From contig CM061142.1 in the NCBI GenBank assembly GCA_030789695.1, forward strand, positions 568,159,281 through 568,223,280: a stretch of 64,000 nucleotides of DNA. The letters are read 5' to 3'. Under the pieces are notes generated by a model. That model was not told the DNA's origin and searched no databases. It saw nothing but the letters and a program-made list of their open reading frames with translations. Source of the DNA: Scilla litardierei. Lineage: Eukaryota > Streptophyta > Magnoliopsida > Asparagales > Asparagaceae. Both the position numbers and the translations under genes were made by a program. Positions within the stretch are counted from its first letter, which is position 1. The number at the start of each line of letters is the position of its first letter. Shown here piece after piece: positions 33,171 through 45,800 of the stretch.

Positions 33171-35507
33171 TAGTTAAAAGATGAAGTAGTGTCTGAGGCC
33201 GTGCTCTTAACTGACTTGGATCTGAAGGGGTTTCTAGGTCATTAGGGCTTAAAAATAGAAGTCCGACCTAAGTCAGACGGATAACAAAAGCAAAACAATG
33301 CTGTAGAAAACAACTTAAAATAGTTTTAATTCAAGACCTAAAGGAATTAACTATAGCCAGAATCTCTACAATCCCGGGGTTAGGTCCGACCAACCCCTAA
33401 AGATAGATCTATCAATCTATTGCAATTATAAACACATGAATATTAAACTACTAACCTTTGCCTCGCACGTTAGCGAAGCGCAGAATCCCACGAACTAGTG
33501 CCCCGCATTAGGGATGAGTTGATTCTCTTGAACCGAGCCGCGTCCCGAGGCGAGCAATCCCATTATTGCCGAGCCAACCACGCACTCCAGAAAGTTCATC
33601 TTGAGTGGATCTTTCATCAAGACTTTGGATCCGATCCGAACTCCTTCGTAGCTTTGCTAGAGCTTGAGTGGGAGCAAGGAAGAAGAGGGAGAAAGATTGA
33701 ATTAATTATCTTCGTTTTTTCGATCTAGGTTTGTCCTTAACTTTTAAGGCTCCCTTGATCCAAGGCTTGGTGCGCGTTTTAAGGAGATGAGCTAGCCCCT
33801 ATTTATATAGGAAGCTCACCCCTCCTTATCTCTTAATTTTCGATGTGGGACTAATAGTTTAGAGGAGAACATTAATATCTAGTTTGACCTTCACAAAGGC
33901 CAAACTTCAATGAATTTTCCTCCCTCACCGTTGAGCACCGCAAGCGATATCATATATCAAATCGAAGAACACTGAATGATGAACGTATAGAAACAAACAT
34001 GGCTTAATTTTGAGGTCGATTGACCCCCTCAAACGTTGCCTCAAATTTTACCAAAATCATATTTTCGAAACAAACCTAGCTGCAAAAAAAGGGTTCGAAA
34101 CCTTAGATGTGGGGCCCACCACGGGGGCCCCACCTGCCCAGCTGCCCAACTGGGCACGTTCAAGGCATGTGCCCATTTTGAGGGCGCAACTGGTGCCCAT
34201 TTATGTGCGTCAGATCTCTTTGGGCCGGGCCAAATTATAGGCTTTTATATTTCGTTTTTGGCATTTCTTTAGCCCTATTGGGCTTGGATCAAAATTAAAA
34301 AAACAGTCTAGGACATTCATAGACTTCTAATTGAGCATGTTCTATGACTTTAATATAAATATGCTTGCAAACCCATTACAACATATTTTAAATCCTTTGC
34401 ATCTCATGCAATAATCCCACATCATTTAATATACTTTAGGCAATATAGCAACACTTTTGCGACGTAATTAATTCCCATATATCCGATGTATTATCTCCCT
34501 AATTCTACATATTACTTGACAAAGGTCTCACTCAGTGTACATGCCGACCTTACTACAAGTGGGGCTCGAAACCCCAGATGGTAGTGACCACGAGCAGCAG
34601 GTGCCGTCCCTGTTTCGGTATCATCATTATGTCGTTAGCTCATTTACATGAGTATTGTCGGGAACACCTTGACTGTGTCCGTGATGTATGCCGTAATTTT
34701 AGTCCCTTGGTTCAAACTATGTCGCTTAGCCAAGCCTATGGTATGGTCAACTGTCAACCCTAATAGCTTGAACTTGGTTAGTGTCCATCGGTCTTTAGTC
34801 TTATAATGTTGGACTTCTTCCAACATACTTTGGCCAAAGTTTTCACTAAAGACTGAACTAACACGTGCGACACAGATTCCACATAAACGGAAGAGACAAA
34901 TCCTCTTTTGGTCATTACTCTCCTCGCACGCTTCAAGTGTCACCCAACCAACGACCTTTCAACAGGCATTGCCTCGAAGCTAGGTCAGATATCTAAGTGA
35001 CACCGTTTACCTATAAGTTCGTACAATGACCCCAAGTCTAAGGACCAACTTGCCTATCATCACTGAGAGTTATTACTGATAGATTAGTTAATGTTAACCA
35101 TATGATAACTCTCGTTGGGTCGTTCAGTGAACTCATTCACCAATAAGCACGTATCTCGTCTTCGACTTCACCAAGTCGAACGACCATGAGATCATCGTCA
35201 CGACTCCATGGTGACGACAACGACACAGTGATCTATCCGATGTATCGATATCCTTTTCTCGAAACATCTACGACCACAAACAATTTTAAACTTATGCTAC
35301 AAATGGTCAATCAATTCTCCATGATCGAGATCCTTATCTCGATAATTGTTTGACCTCAATTCAAGTCTCATGTCTTTACCTAAGTTCTAATGTAGACTAT
35401 ATTATTATTAACTTAGGTAAATTCTTACCAAATAGCTTACTGTTATTTCGAACAAGATGTTTGTACCACATAGATAAATTGCCTTGAGGGCGTACATATC
35501 ACTCCAC
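33170..35507 (-). mobile_element. Antisense LTR-like region of a copia element (left limit uncertain)
   Basis: Read on the minus strand from 35506 it starts TGGAGTGATATG, followed by a segment (GCCCTCAAGGCA) that resembles the start of known plant copia LTRs. There is no coding domain. The right end abuts copia 2 exactly. Small open frames in it look accidental. Confidence 0.4.
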
Positions 35508-36899
35508 TGTTGAGTATTGGTGTTTCATACCAAGGTTATTTTGATGATGATTACAACATTATGTTGTTGCTAATGACTCTCTTGTTTTAGTCTCATAGTT
35601 ACTTTTCAAGAATATCATTTTTGGAGACTAAACACTTGGTGCAAGGATGGACATCAAGAGGAGCTATACCAAAGCTTGGACTCAAGGGATGCCAAAGCTT
35701 GGAGATAATGTGGAGCATCAAGGAATCAAGATTGAAGCCATAGACTCTAAGGAAAGCAATGTAATTCATGTAAATTTCATTTATTGCTTTCTCTCTTTTT
35801 GAGTCTAGGTTTAATGTAATGCCTTGATACATGGTCTACTCATTCATGTATATGTATTTAACTATCTTAATGAGCCTTAGGATTATCGTAGAATCCAACC
35901 TAATAGGTTCATCTTGCCCAAAGACTCAATTGGAGTCTCTGGCTCTCATACAGTCGCCTACTAAAGGTTTTACAGTCGACTGGGTGATTCCAGTAGCCTG
36001 TCGAGCCTTCTACAGTCGACTGTAGTGCACTGCTCAAGTCAACTTATTATTGACTCTACTTGAGCTTTTCGTATCATTTGTTCTTCAGTCGACTGTAGGT
36101 GACGTTTTTGCCCAGAATCTAGCCATTGCAGCCTTTTGTTTTTGGCTGTTTCCTTGACTTTTGAGAGTTCATTTAGGGTTCCTATATATATGAGAGGGCT
36201 GAGTTCATGGGAACTTCTTGATGCTATTGCAAATCATTAGAGTTTAAGTAAGCCACTCTCAAACTCTCTCATTTCCCTCTTAGAGCTCATTCTCTCCTTC
36301 ATGTATTGAAGTCTAGCTCGAGGGAAATCATCCAAGTGCTTTCAAGCTAATCTCATCACTTGGAGATCCTCTTCCATGACTTTCATTCATTAAAGAGTAA
36401 GTTCATCTCAAGGCATAAGTAAGAGTATTTGTTTTACTTTGTGTTTCTTTGAAATCCTAATTCTCTTTGTGGGAATTAGATACTCTCTTTGTGGGAGTTA
36501 CTCTCTTTGTGGGAGTTTGGTGTCCTAGTGTAAGGATAAACCTAATTCTCTGTGTAGGAGTTAGTAATTCTCTGTATGGGAGTTAGACCCTTGTGTAGGG
36601 TTGGTTTGGTTCTTGTGTAGGACAAAATCCTCTGTGTGAGGTATCTCTTTGTGGAATTGTATTCACTTCTCTTTGTGGAAAATATAGTGAATATTGGTGT
36701 GGCTGGACGTACCCAAGTTTTGGGGAACTATGATAGAATCTTGTTTTTGCGTTCGGTTTGATTGTGTTGATTAATTCCTTTTGTATTTATTATTTCGTAT
36801 TTGCAAGTTAAATTTTAATTGCACAATTTATTGCCATTACTTTATTCACCCCCCTCTAGAGTGTTTATTGGTAGTATTGCAAGGTAGACGGTCCTTATA
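35508..36899 (+). mobile_element. 5' LTR of copia 2
   Basis: 1392 bp; it ends TTATA where CA is expected (C to T change). It has several CAGTCGACTG/CAGTCGCCTA motifs at 35949-36097 and a TATA box (CTATATATA, 36182-36190) about 85 bp further. U5 has many GGGAGTTA/CTCTTTGTG repeats near 36460-36680. Compared with the 3' LTR it lacks part of the motif array. Confidence 0.85.
35949..36097. promoter_or_regulatory. CAGTCGACTG motif array in the copia 2 5' LTR
   Basis: Five or so copies (near 35950, 35972, 35990, 36013, 36086). The homologous array in the 3' LTR (49757-50063) is longer, so the number of copies changes between LTRs of one element. Confidence 0.7.
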
Positions 36900-36901
36900 A
36901 T

Positions 36902-36913
36902 TGGTATCAGAGC
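36902..36913 (+). promoter_or_regulatory. Primer-binding site (initiator tRNA-Met) of copia 2
   Basis: TGGTATCAGAGC. The gypsy A target duplication GCGAG (36912-36916) overlaps its end. Confidence 0.93.
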
Positions 36914-36916
36914 GAG

Positions 36917-39290
36917 TGTAACGACTGGTTTTTGTATGATTGGATTATCAGTGTGTTTTGCTTGCGATGGTGGGTTCTCTCCTTGTGTGGTTTCCATTTC
37001 CATAGTTCTCGCTTTCATTCATCTCGTTGAGATTTCCTAGCTTTTGTTTTCATTCCTTTTCAGGCGATCTTCTAGCTTCTTCCTTAGAATCATTGAACTC
37101 GGAGTAAGTCACTCGTGACGAGCTTCATATCGATCATATCTTAGAGTATAAATCGATCCTAGAAGCCATAGAAATCTTCCCCAAGCTTCGCGCTTCGAAT
37201 CGGCACTTTTCGTGCACGTTAGTTGGTTCAAGAAGATCGACCGACCGACTAGATTCTAATTTAGTCGGTCAGGAAATCAACTGGAACCGACTAGTTCATT
37301 CAATCAATTATTCAGGAGTTACTGTTTACCTTTAGTCGGTCAATGAACACTCACCGACCGACTAGTTCTCAAACTAGTCGGTTGACAAGTCTTCACAGAC
37401 CGACTAACTCATAGTCCAGTTTTCCTGAGCGAGCTACTGTTTACTCTTAGTCGGTCCATGTTGAACGACCGACCGACTAGATCCTCAACTAGTCGGTCAC
37501 CAATCCTTCCTTGACCGACTAATCAGCCCAGGAAACCCTAGTTTGCCCTAGCCGCCACACGATTTTCTAAATAAACCCCCAATCGTTTTCTTCTCTTCCC
37601 TCTCTTCTCCTGAACCTCCTCCTTCCCCAAATCATCCCCCTTCATCCCCAAACCCTTCCTCCTTCATCCCAAGCTCATCCATCATCATCCAAACCCTCAT
37701 TTCACATATCCTACCTCTCCTCAACCTCAAACCCTCATCAAATCCCCAAAAGCCTCATCCAAACCCATTTCTCCAGGTTTTCCCTCATTTCCAGATCTGA
37801 GTGGTAGTTCTCCCGGATCGTTCATCCGTTGCCGTGGTTGCTCGGCGTTGATCTTCCGCTTCCATTCGGGTAGTGTTCTTCCTTTAATATTCTCTTAACC
37901 CCCCATTATGATTTGTGAAACCCTAATAATAATGGATGTTGTTTGATGATTGTTTCTCCATGACAGCGATTCCCTTCCCCGTAGATTAGCGTTCGTGAGA
38001 CGAACCTTCGTGATCGTCTTCCTCGGTGCTAGGCAAGTGAAACTTGCCACTTAGGGTTTAGGCCATGTTTTAGGCCATTTGCTTGTTGTAGGCGTAAAAG
38101 AGGCTAGGCGAAGAAATGATACTCGCCTAGGTGCAAATTGGGGAACTAGCTTGACAACGAAGCTAGTTCCGACATTTAGCATGTTGCACAATTACCATGT
38201 CATGTTTACTTTCCATTAACGGTACGTAAATTAATTGTCATGTCATTGCATTCTTTAAGTGTTTCTGTGATTGCGTAGCTTTGCTACAAATGCTTGTGTT
38301 CCTGGCTCGTGTTCCAGAAGCGGGCCATGTGTTGGTTGATAGCCAATGCCCGAATTGCTTGTCTCCGGCTAGGTGCACCCATACGCCAAATGTTTAAGAA
38401 TGCGAGCTCATGTGCGGGGCAACCCTAGGCTCACTAGCTGAGCTCCATGTGCGGGGACCCTAGCTCCATTACGTGTGGGTATTGGGGGTAAGAGTTAAGC
38501 GACCAATCAACTGGGAGTCTGCCCGATCAGCAACTGCAGTGGTAAGGCGTAAACTCTGGGTTTTGGGGTAGATGTTAAGCGGCCAATCAGCGAATGTGAA
38601 ACCATTCAGATGTAAGGCGTAAACATCTACAAAACAATGTGAATAGTGAATTGATTGAGATTGATAGTAGCGTGTCTACTCTTGTCTTGTCTTGTCTTGT
38701 CCCGATGATTGTTATCTTGTACTTATTGTCTCGCCATGTCTTGCTTGTGCACTCATGTTATAACTGCCATGTCATGCATACTATAACTGCTAGGTTGCTA
38801 GTTTACCTTCCTTTCAGTTTCCTTGCTCATGTCTTTTCAGACTTGCTGACATGTGCCCCTTTCTCTTTGGGTGTCGCATGTTAGTTGCCGAGCCAGAGCT
38901 TGTTGCAGAGGGCGCTGTGTTTGCTGAGGAGGAGTCTTGTGGACACCGGTGACTTGTTGAGTTTCCCTTTATGTTTTAGGATTCATGTTAGTTGTCGGTG
39001 CGTGGCACCCTTGTATGTATGTTATTCTTTGTTGGCCATGTTGGGCCTTAGACTCTTTTTCCTTTAGCCTGGTGGCTTTTCTGCGATATTGTAATTTGTT
39101 TATGGACATTTGGAGATTCAATAAAATGTCGTCTCATTTCCTTATTATCATTGTTGTTTCGTTTCGCTTTGCAAGGACTTGCCATAATAAGTGTTTTTAT
39201 ACGCTTATCAGACTTGGAGCTTCACAGCTTCAAGTTTGTGCGGACCTTCTCACGTCTCGCCTCCACATTTTTGGGAAGCGGGGCATGACA
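36917..39290 (+). mobile_element. 5' LTR of gypsy A
   Basis: 2374 bp. Three tandem units of about 113 bp (from 37243, 37356 and 37471) carry the GACCGACTAG/CTAGTCGGTC inverted pairs. A TATA position at 37567 reads CTAAATAAA. Several open frames are repeated in both LTRs (for example at 38639 and 45124) and look like non-coding coincidence. Confidence 0.9.
37243..37522. promoter_or_regulatory. Inverted GACCGACTAG/CTAGTCGGTC array in gypsy A U3 (5' copy)
   Basis: Each unit of about 113 bp contains GACCGACTAG, a short spacer and CTAGTCGGT, then a GACCGACTA half-site, TACTGTTTAC and TTAGTCGGTC. The last half-site ends about 45 bp before the TATA position. The 3' LTR copy lies at 43728-44007. Confidence 0.85.
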
Positions 39291-42200
39291 GGTTTTAGTG
39301 GTGGCCCATGCAGGTCCATTTGCAAATACGAACTATCGGAACAACAATAATAATTATAGAATGTCCATTAAATAAATTAGAACATCCAAGTTATAAGCCC
39401 GGAGTCTAGGATTTTAGCGTTCCTATGCCTTAGGTGGCTAGTGGGCGTGTTAGAGCACATGTCCCAGCTTGATAGGAAATCCATTAGGTCAGGACTATAG
39501 TGAGACTTAGTTAGAAGTTTGTGCTTGCTAGTTAGGGATCCTTGATTGTTAGTTAGACTCCATGCTAGTGACCGCTATGATAGTCTTAAGAGTTACCTTA
39601 GTGGTTCCTGTCTAGCCCTGACCATGATAGATTCCTAGGATTTCTTTAGCCATTCGCTTGGGTTCATCGATTTCGGACCCAGCTGAACTCATTTCATCGC
39701 TGTCTAGCCCTAGAGAGTCTTAGCGCTTAGTTCCATAATCTTTAGCTGGTTGACCGTAGGAGTTTCCGTAGATTTTCCTAAGTCATAACCTAGGCATATT
39801 TATGTTTTGATTATCCGACCAAATCCCTTGGCCTTTAGTTAACCCGATGATTAGAACCCCCCTGATTCAATCTTTCCTGGTCACTACACTTTGCTGTTAC
39901 TGACCGTAGATCTTCATCATGGTTTTCTTGCATTGTGATTTAGGTGCATGCCTCACCCAACCACATTCATTGCCCTCGATTCACATGATCCCCTCCTTAC
40001 TATTATCGTTGATCCTTCGAATGCCCCCATTCGCAAGGCTTGATTTCTTTTAAAGTTATTTTTCGATTTCCCTTATTAAAGTTTTCGTTAAGTTTAAATT
40101 TTGTTTTAAACCCGCTACGTATATACTTGAATTTCTCACTTTTCGATTGAGTCAAAATTCCTTGTAGATTTCGGAGTCTAATAGTTGTAATTATAATTGC
40201 TATCTCGTAACCATTTTCTTGTTTATATTTTCGCATTTCGGTTTAAAGACTCCAATACTATTTTGGAAGAATTCGATGTACCATTTTCTAACTATGAGAT
40301 CCATTCTAATCGCATGACATACTTTAAAATCTTTTCCAAGCTAAATGGAATTTCAATTGTTATATGTATACTTGTATCTCGTACTCTTTCGTTGACTTAA
40401 ATTAGTTTTTGAAATTCGAAAGTTTTGACGAGATTTTGATTACTGTTTTATAATGTTTTACAGCCTATACCTTTCATACCTATTTGAATATCTTGTCCAT
40501 TTTCATAAATCGATTTAATCCTGAGCCGCAATTCTATTTTCCAAATTCGATTTATGAATTTTTCTTCTTATTTATGGTATTCAAATGACTCGTTGCGCTC
40601 CCTTAATATACTTTTTAAGTCACAGATGATTTCAGTTTTCAACAAATCAAGTTTTGTTCAAACATTTTCCCGACTACAAATTTTTGGAAAATTACGTTTC
40701 CGTAACCACTCCCTTGTCCTCAATTCACATGACCACCTCATTCCAATTATCCTTGATCTTTCAAATGTTTTCTGTTGCAAATCTTGATTCTTCCAAAGTT
40801 ATTTTCGAATGCTTTCCTTATTTGAAGTTTCACTCAATTTAAATTTGTTCTAAACTTCTTTAAATATGTCTCCCTAATTTTCGATGGAGTTCAAAGTCGT
40901 TCTTGAATTTTGAGGACTTTTGGCCGTAATCTTAAAATTACTATCTTGTACTATTTTTCTAACAATGTATCTTTTGCATTTCGATTTTTAAACTTTATTA
41001 CTATCCTGATGGTTCGATATACCGTCCCTTTTTCCTAAATACAAAAATTTATTTTAACCACTTATCTTACATACCTTTAGGGGTATTTTTCCAAAACTGA
41101 ATGGACTTCAACTAATTTTGTATATATCAATTATAGGTTCGTCGTACTCGTACTTCAAAAGTTTTTTTTATACCAACACGTTCTTTTGGCGAATCCTTGT
41201 TTCCCTAAAAGTATCTTCGATTTTCTTCTTTCGTTAAGTTTAAATTTGTTCGAAACACTTTTGATATATGTAAGGTTTCATGCTCCTTCGCCGACTTAAA
41301 TTATTTATGTTTTTAAATATCGAAACTTGTGTTGAGATTTTTAGATTAGAAGTTTATATTATTTTCTGCATATACCTTCGTATCGATATAAATGTCTTGT
41401 CCCTTTTCATATACCAATTTCATTCCGAACCGTATTTCTATTTTCCTAACTCAATTCATAATTTCTTTTCTTACTTGTGCCATTAAAATTCTATTCGAAA
41501 ACACCTCGTGCTTACTCTTAATAAACTTTTCAAGTCCCTTTGGACTTTGGCTTTTAGCAAGTCGATTTTATGCTCAACATTTTCCATATTTCAGATTTTT
41601 GAAAAAAAAAAAAATTTATTACTATTTCGAAATCATTCCTGACTTAGACCCTTCATAAAACGGTTTAAAAGTTTTAATACTAACTTGATGAGTTTAAATA
41701 TCCTTTTCTCTTTCTATACTACTAAGATATTATCTTCCATTCACCATACACACTTTTAAGATAATTTCTAAAATGTGACTTCAATTATTTTTATATATCG
41801 GTACCACGTTCGTTTTGCTCGTACATTAAGATCTTGTATAAATCAATTTTGTTAGCAAATCCGGATTTCTCTAAAAGTATTTTCGATATGGTTTAGTTGG
41901 GATTTCTCTTCAGTTTTAAGATTTGGAAAACCTTTAGCATGCGCTTAGATTCTCCACACTATACTTGATCTGATTTCAATCTTCGAATCTCAAAACTTTT
42001 CCAAAATTTTTAGATTACTGCCGCATAACATTTCTGACCTATGTTTTAATGTTCGAGTAAATGATTTCCTTTTTCCTCAAGATGACTTTATATAAGCCAA
42101 TAAACCACTTTACCTCTTATTACGTATATTCGTCTCGAACTCGTTTTCAAACAACTTGTTTATCGACCTCTAAATAATTTTATACAAACGAGGACACGAC

Positions 42201-43401
42201 TTTTTGAAGTACAACGGTTTTCGAGTTCACGTATTTTAACTTATGTTGTTTACACTACCTTCTTTACGTATTCTTCAAGGGTATCATTGCATCCTTCTCT
42301 CCACCTAAACATTCACAGTCTTACCCTGATTCCCCTAACCAAATTTGGCTCCTTATCTTCGTCCTTGCTGAACCCATGTTTTTCGATCTTTCTATTCGTC
42401 ATAATCTAGGTTCGGTTCTTTCCTTTTGTCTAGCCCATAGAGCTTGTCGTTGCCTGTGTCAACCTTGTTATAGTTTGGTGGGCCCATTAGTTAAGTGGTT
42501 ATGTCGTCGTAGTGTTGATTTTGTGGTGTGTATATAGTGGTAGGGGTGTTGGCATTTGTGTGTTGTGTGTAGGTAATTTTCTGTTTGAGTATGATGTGAT
42601 ATACGTATGATGGCAGAATGATAATTTTGATTGGTACCACTTGTTTTATGAGATGTCGTATGCGTGTATATCAGGAGGTATACCCGACTATTGCATCTCT
42701 TAAACTTGTATGTAGTTGATGTGTTGATATGGTAATTATAAATGGATGGATGTGGTGTGAAAATATGTGATACGTGGATGTGTATGCCTTGGAGTGGTAT
42801 TGGTATGTGTATGGTTACTGTGTTACGCATATAAATGTCCTACTATGATTTGAGTCTCACTCAAGCTTGAGTGGGTATACTCTATGTACTTTGGTATAAA
42901 TTGTATGTGGTGGTGAATAGTGATGGATGACGTATGTATGGTGTTTGAGTTGTTTGTGCTTGGTTGTGTTACGCACACGATTGTGGGTGGCTATACCAAT
43001 ATATGGTTATAGGACTATATGTGAGGTGAAAATATGGTGAAATATTTGCATATACTTGAATGACTAAACAAATGTGAAATTATTTTCAAATAAGAGAGGC
43101 TTGGTTATTTTCTTATAGTAAGTAATAAGTGTTTATTGTTGTATAAATATATTGACTATATATTTGGGATTGAAATACGTGTATGAAATTGATTGACTAT
43201 AATAAGTATGAGTGTACTGTGTGCGTGAAAATATGTGTGTAGTGGTAGTAATATTGGATTTCTAGTGCATATATATATAAGCACTCGAAATGAAAGTACT
43301 TGGTTGAATTTATGATGTGAAATTGGTTGAGGGTAGTTACCATAGCGACTATATGAATGTTAGAAAGTCCGAGGACGGACTTTATTCTAAGGTGGGTAGG
43401 A
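39291..43401 (+). other. Non-coding internal region of gypsy A
   Basis: The first 110 bp match the gypsy B leader (GGTTTTAGTGGTGGCCCATG and further). From about 39990 to 42000 the sequence is AT-rich and built of old duplications. Segments near 40025-40400 and 40770-41150 resemble each other, as do 40397-40690 and 41283-41620, and a third partial copy lies near 41850. The remaining part (42000-43370) is low-complexity TG/TA-rich. No frame longer than about 120 codons and no retrotransposon protein motif is present. The polypurine tract AAGGTGGGTAGGA is at 43389-43401. Confidence 0.75.
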
Positions 43402-45776
43402 TGTAACGACTGGTTTTTGTATGATTGGATTATCAGTGTGTTTTGCTTGTGATGGTGGGTTCTCTCCTTGTGTGGTTTCCATTTCCATAGTTCTCGCTTT
43501 CATTCATCTCGTTGAGATTTCCTAGCTTTCGTTTTCATTCCTTTTCATGCGATCTTCTAGCTTCTTCCTTAGAATCATTGAACTCGGAGTAAGTCACTCG
43601 TGACGAGCTTCATATCGATCATATCTTAGAGTATAAATCGATCCTAGAAGCCATAGAAATCTTCCCGAAGCTTCGCGCTTCGAATCGGCACTTTTCGTGC
43701 ACGTTAGTTGGTTCAAGAAGATCGACCGACCGACTAGATTCTAATTTAGTCGGTCAGGAAATCAACTGGAACCGACTAGTTCATTCAATCAATTATTCAG
43801 GAGTTACTGTTTACCTTTAGTCGGTCAATGAACACTCATCGATCGACTAGTTCTCAAACTAGTCGGTTGACAAGTCTTCACAGACCGACTAACTCATAGT
43901 CCAGTTTTCCTGAGCGAGCTACTGTTTACTCTTAGTCGGTCCATGTTGAATGACCGACCGACTAGATCCTCAACTAGTCGGTCACCAATCCTTCCTTGAC
44001 CGACTAATCAGCCCAGGAAACCCTAGTTTGCCCTAGCCGCCACACGATTTTCTATATAAACCCCCAATCGTTTTCTTCTCTTCCCTCTCTTCTCCTGAAC
44101 CTCCTCCTTCCCCAAATCATCCCCCTTCATCCCCAAACCCTTCCTCCTTCATCCCAAGCTCATCCATCATCATCCAAACCCTCATTTCACATATCCTACC
44201 TCTCCTCAACCTCAAACCCTCATCAAATCCCCAAAAGCCTCATCCAAACCCATTTCTCCAGGTTTTCCCTCATTTCCAGATCTGAGTGGTAGTTCTCCCG
44301 GATCGTTCATCCGTTGCCGTGGTTGCTCGGCGTTGATCTTCCGCTTCCATTCAGGTAGTGTTCTTCCTTTAATATTCTCTTAACCCCCCATTATGATTTG
44401 TGAAACCCTAATAATAATGGATGTTGTTTGATGACTGTTTCTCCATGACAGCGATTCCCTTCCCCGTAGATTAGCGTTCGTGAGACGAACCTTCGTGATC
44501 GTCTTCCTCGGTGCTAGGCAAGTGAAACTTGCCACTTAGGGTTTAGGCCATGTTTTAGGTCATTTGCTTGTTGTAGGCGTAAAAGAGGCTAGGCGACGAA
44601 ATGATACTCGTCTAGGCGCAAATTGGGGAACTAGCTTGACAACGAAGCTAGTTCCGACATTTAGCATGTTGCACAATTACCATGTCATGTTTACTTTCCA
44701 TTAACGGTACGCAAATTAATTGTCATGTCATTGCATTCTTTAAGTGTTTTTGTGATTGCGTAGCTTTGCTACAAATGCTTGTGTTCCTGGCTCGTGTTCC
44801 AGAAGCGGGCCATGTGTTGGTTGATAGCCAATGCCCGAATTGCTTGTCTCCGGCTAGGTGCACCCCTACGCCAAATGTTTAAGAATGCGAGCTCATGTGC
44901 GGGGCAACCCCAGGCTCACTAGCTGAGCTCCATGTGCGGGGACCCTGGCTCCATTACGTGTGGGTATTGGGGGTAAGAGTTAAGCGACCAATCAACTGGG
45001 AGTCTGCCCGATCAGCAACTGTAGTGGTAAGACGTAAACTCTGGGTTTTGGGGTAGATGTTAAGCGGCCAATCAGCGAATGTGAAACCATTCAGCTGTAA
45101 GGCGTAAATATCTACAAAACAACGTGAATAGTGAATTGATTGAGATTGATAGTAGCGTGGCTACTCTTGTCTTGTCTTGTCTTGTCCCGATGATTGTTCT
45201 CTTGTACTTATTGTCTCGCCATGTCTTGCTTGTGCACTCATGTTATAACTGCCATGTCATGCATACTATAACTGCTAGGTTGCTAGTTTACCTTCCTTTC
45301 AGTTTCCTTGCTCATGTCTTTTCAGACTTGCTGACATGTGCCCCTTTCTCTTTGGGTGTCGCATGTTAGTTGCCGAGCCAGAGCTTGTTGCAGAGGGCGT
45401 TGTGTTTGCTGAGGAGGAGTCTTGTGGACACCGGTGACTTGTTGAGTTTCCCTTTATGTTTTAGTATTCATGTTAGTTGTCGGTGCGTGGCACCCTTGTA
45501 TGTATGTTATTCTTTGTTGGCCATGTTGGGCCTTAGACTCTTTTTCCTTTAGCCTGGTGGCTTTTCTGCGATATTGTAATTTGTTTATGGACATTTGGAG
45601 ATTCAATAAAATGTCGTCTCATTTCCTTATTATCATTGTTGTTTCGTTTCGCTTTGCAAGGACTTGCCATAATAAGTGTTTTTAATACGCTTATCAGACT
45701 TGGAGCTTCACAGCTTCAAGTTTGTGCGGACCTTCTCACGTCTCGCCTCCACATTTTTGGGAAGCGGGGCGTGACA
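43402..45776 (+). mobile_element. 3' LTR of gypsy A
   Basis: 2375 bp, nearly identical to the 5' LTR. The TATA position at 44052 reads CTATATAAA, one base different from the 5' LTR. Confidence 0.92.
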
Positions 45777-45800
45777 GCGAGGTTGAAGCATACAACACCG

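Larger units (their letters stand above)
36917..45776 (+). mobile_element. Gypsy A: non-autonomous gypsy element without coding domain, 8.9 kb
   Basis: LTRs start TGTAACGACTGG and end GTGACA; the target duplication GCGAG is perfect (36912-36916 and 45777-45781). The LTRs differ by roughly 30 substitutions over 2375 bp by eye. The 4.1-kb internal region has no gag or pol. The beginning of the internal region, the polypurine end and several LTR blocks match gypsy B, so this is probably a large non-autonomous derivative moved by gypsy B-like enzymes. Confidence 0.9.

Noticed and set aside
33498..33728. Plus-strand frame near a GC-rich stretch at 33.5 kb as a possible host exon
   Set aside because: No domain, no splice context, and the surroundings look like an antisense LTR.
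38639..39350. Open frames duplicated at 45124-45884
   Set aside because: They are in U5/R of the gypsy A LTR and appear twice for that reason; no protein family is recognised.
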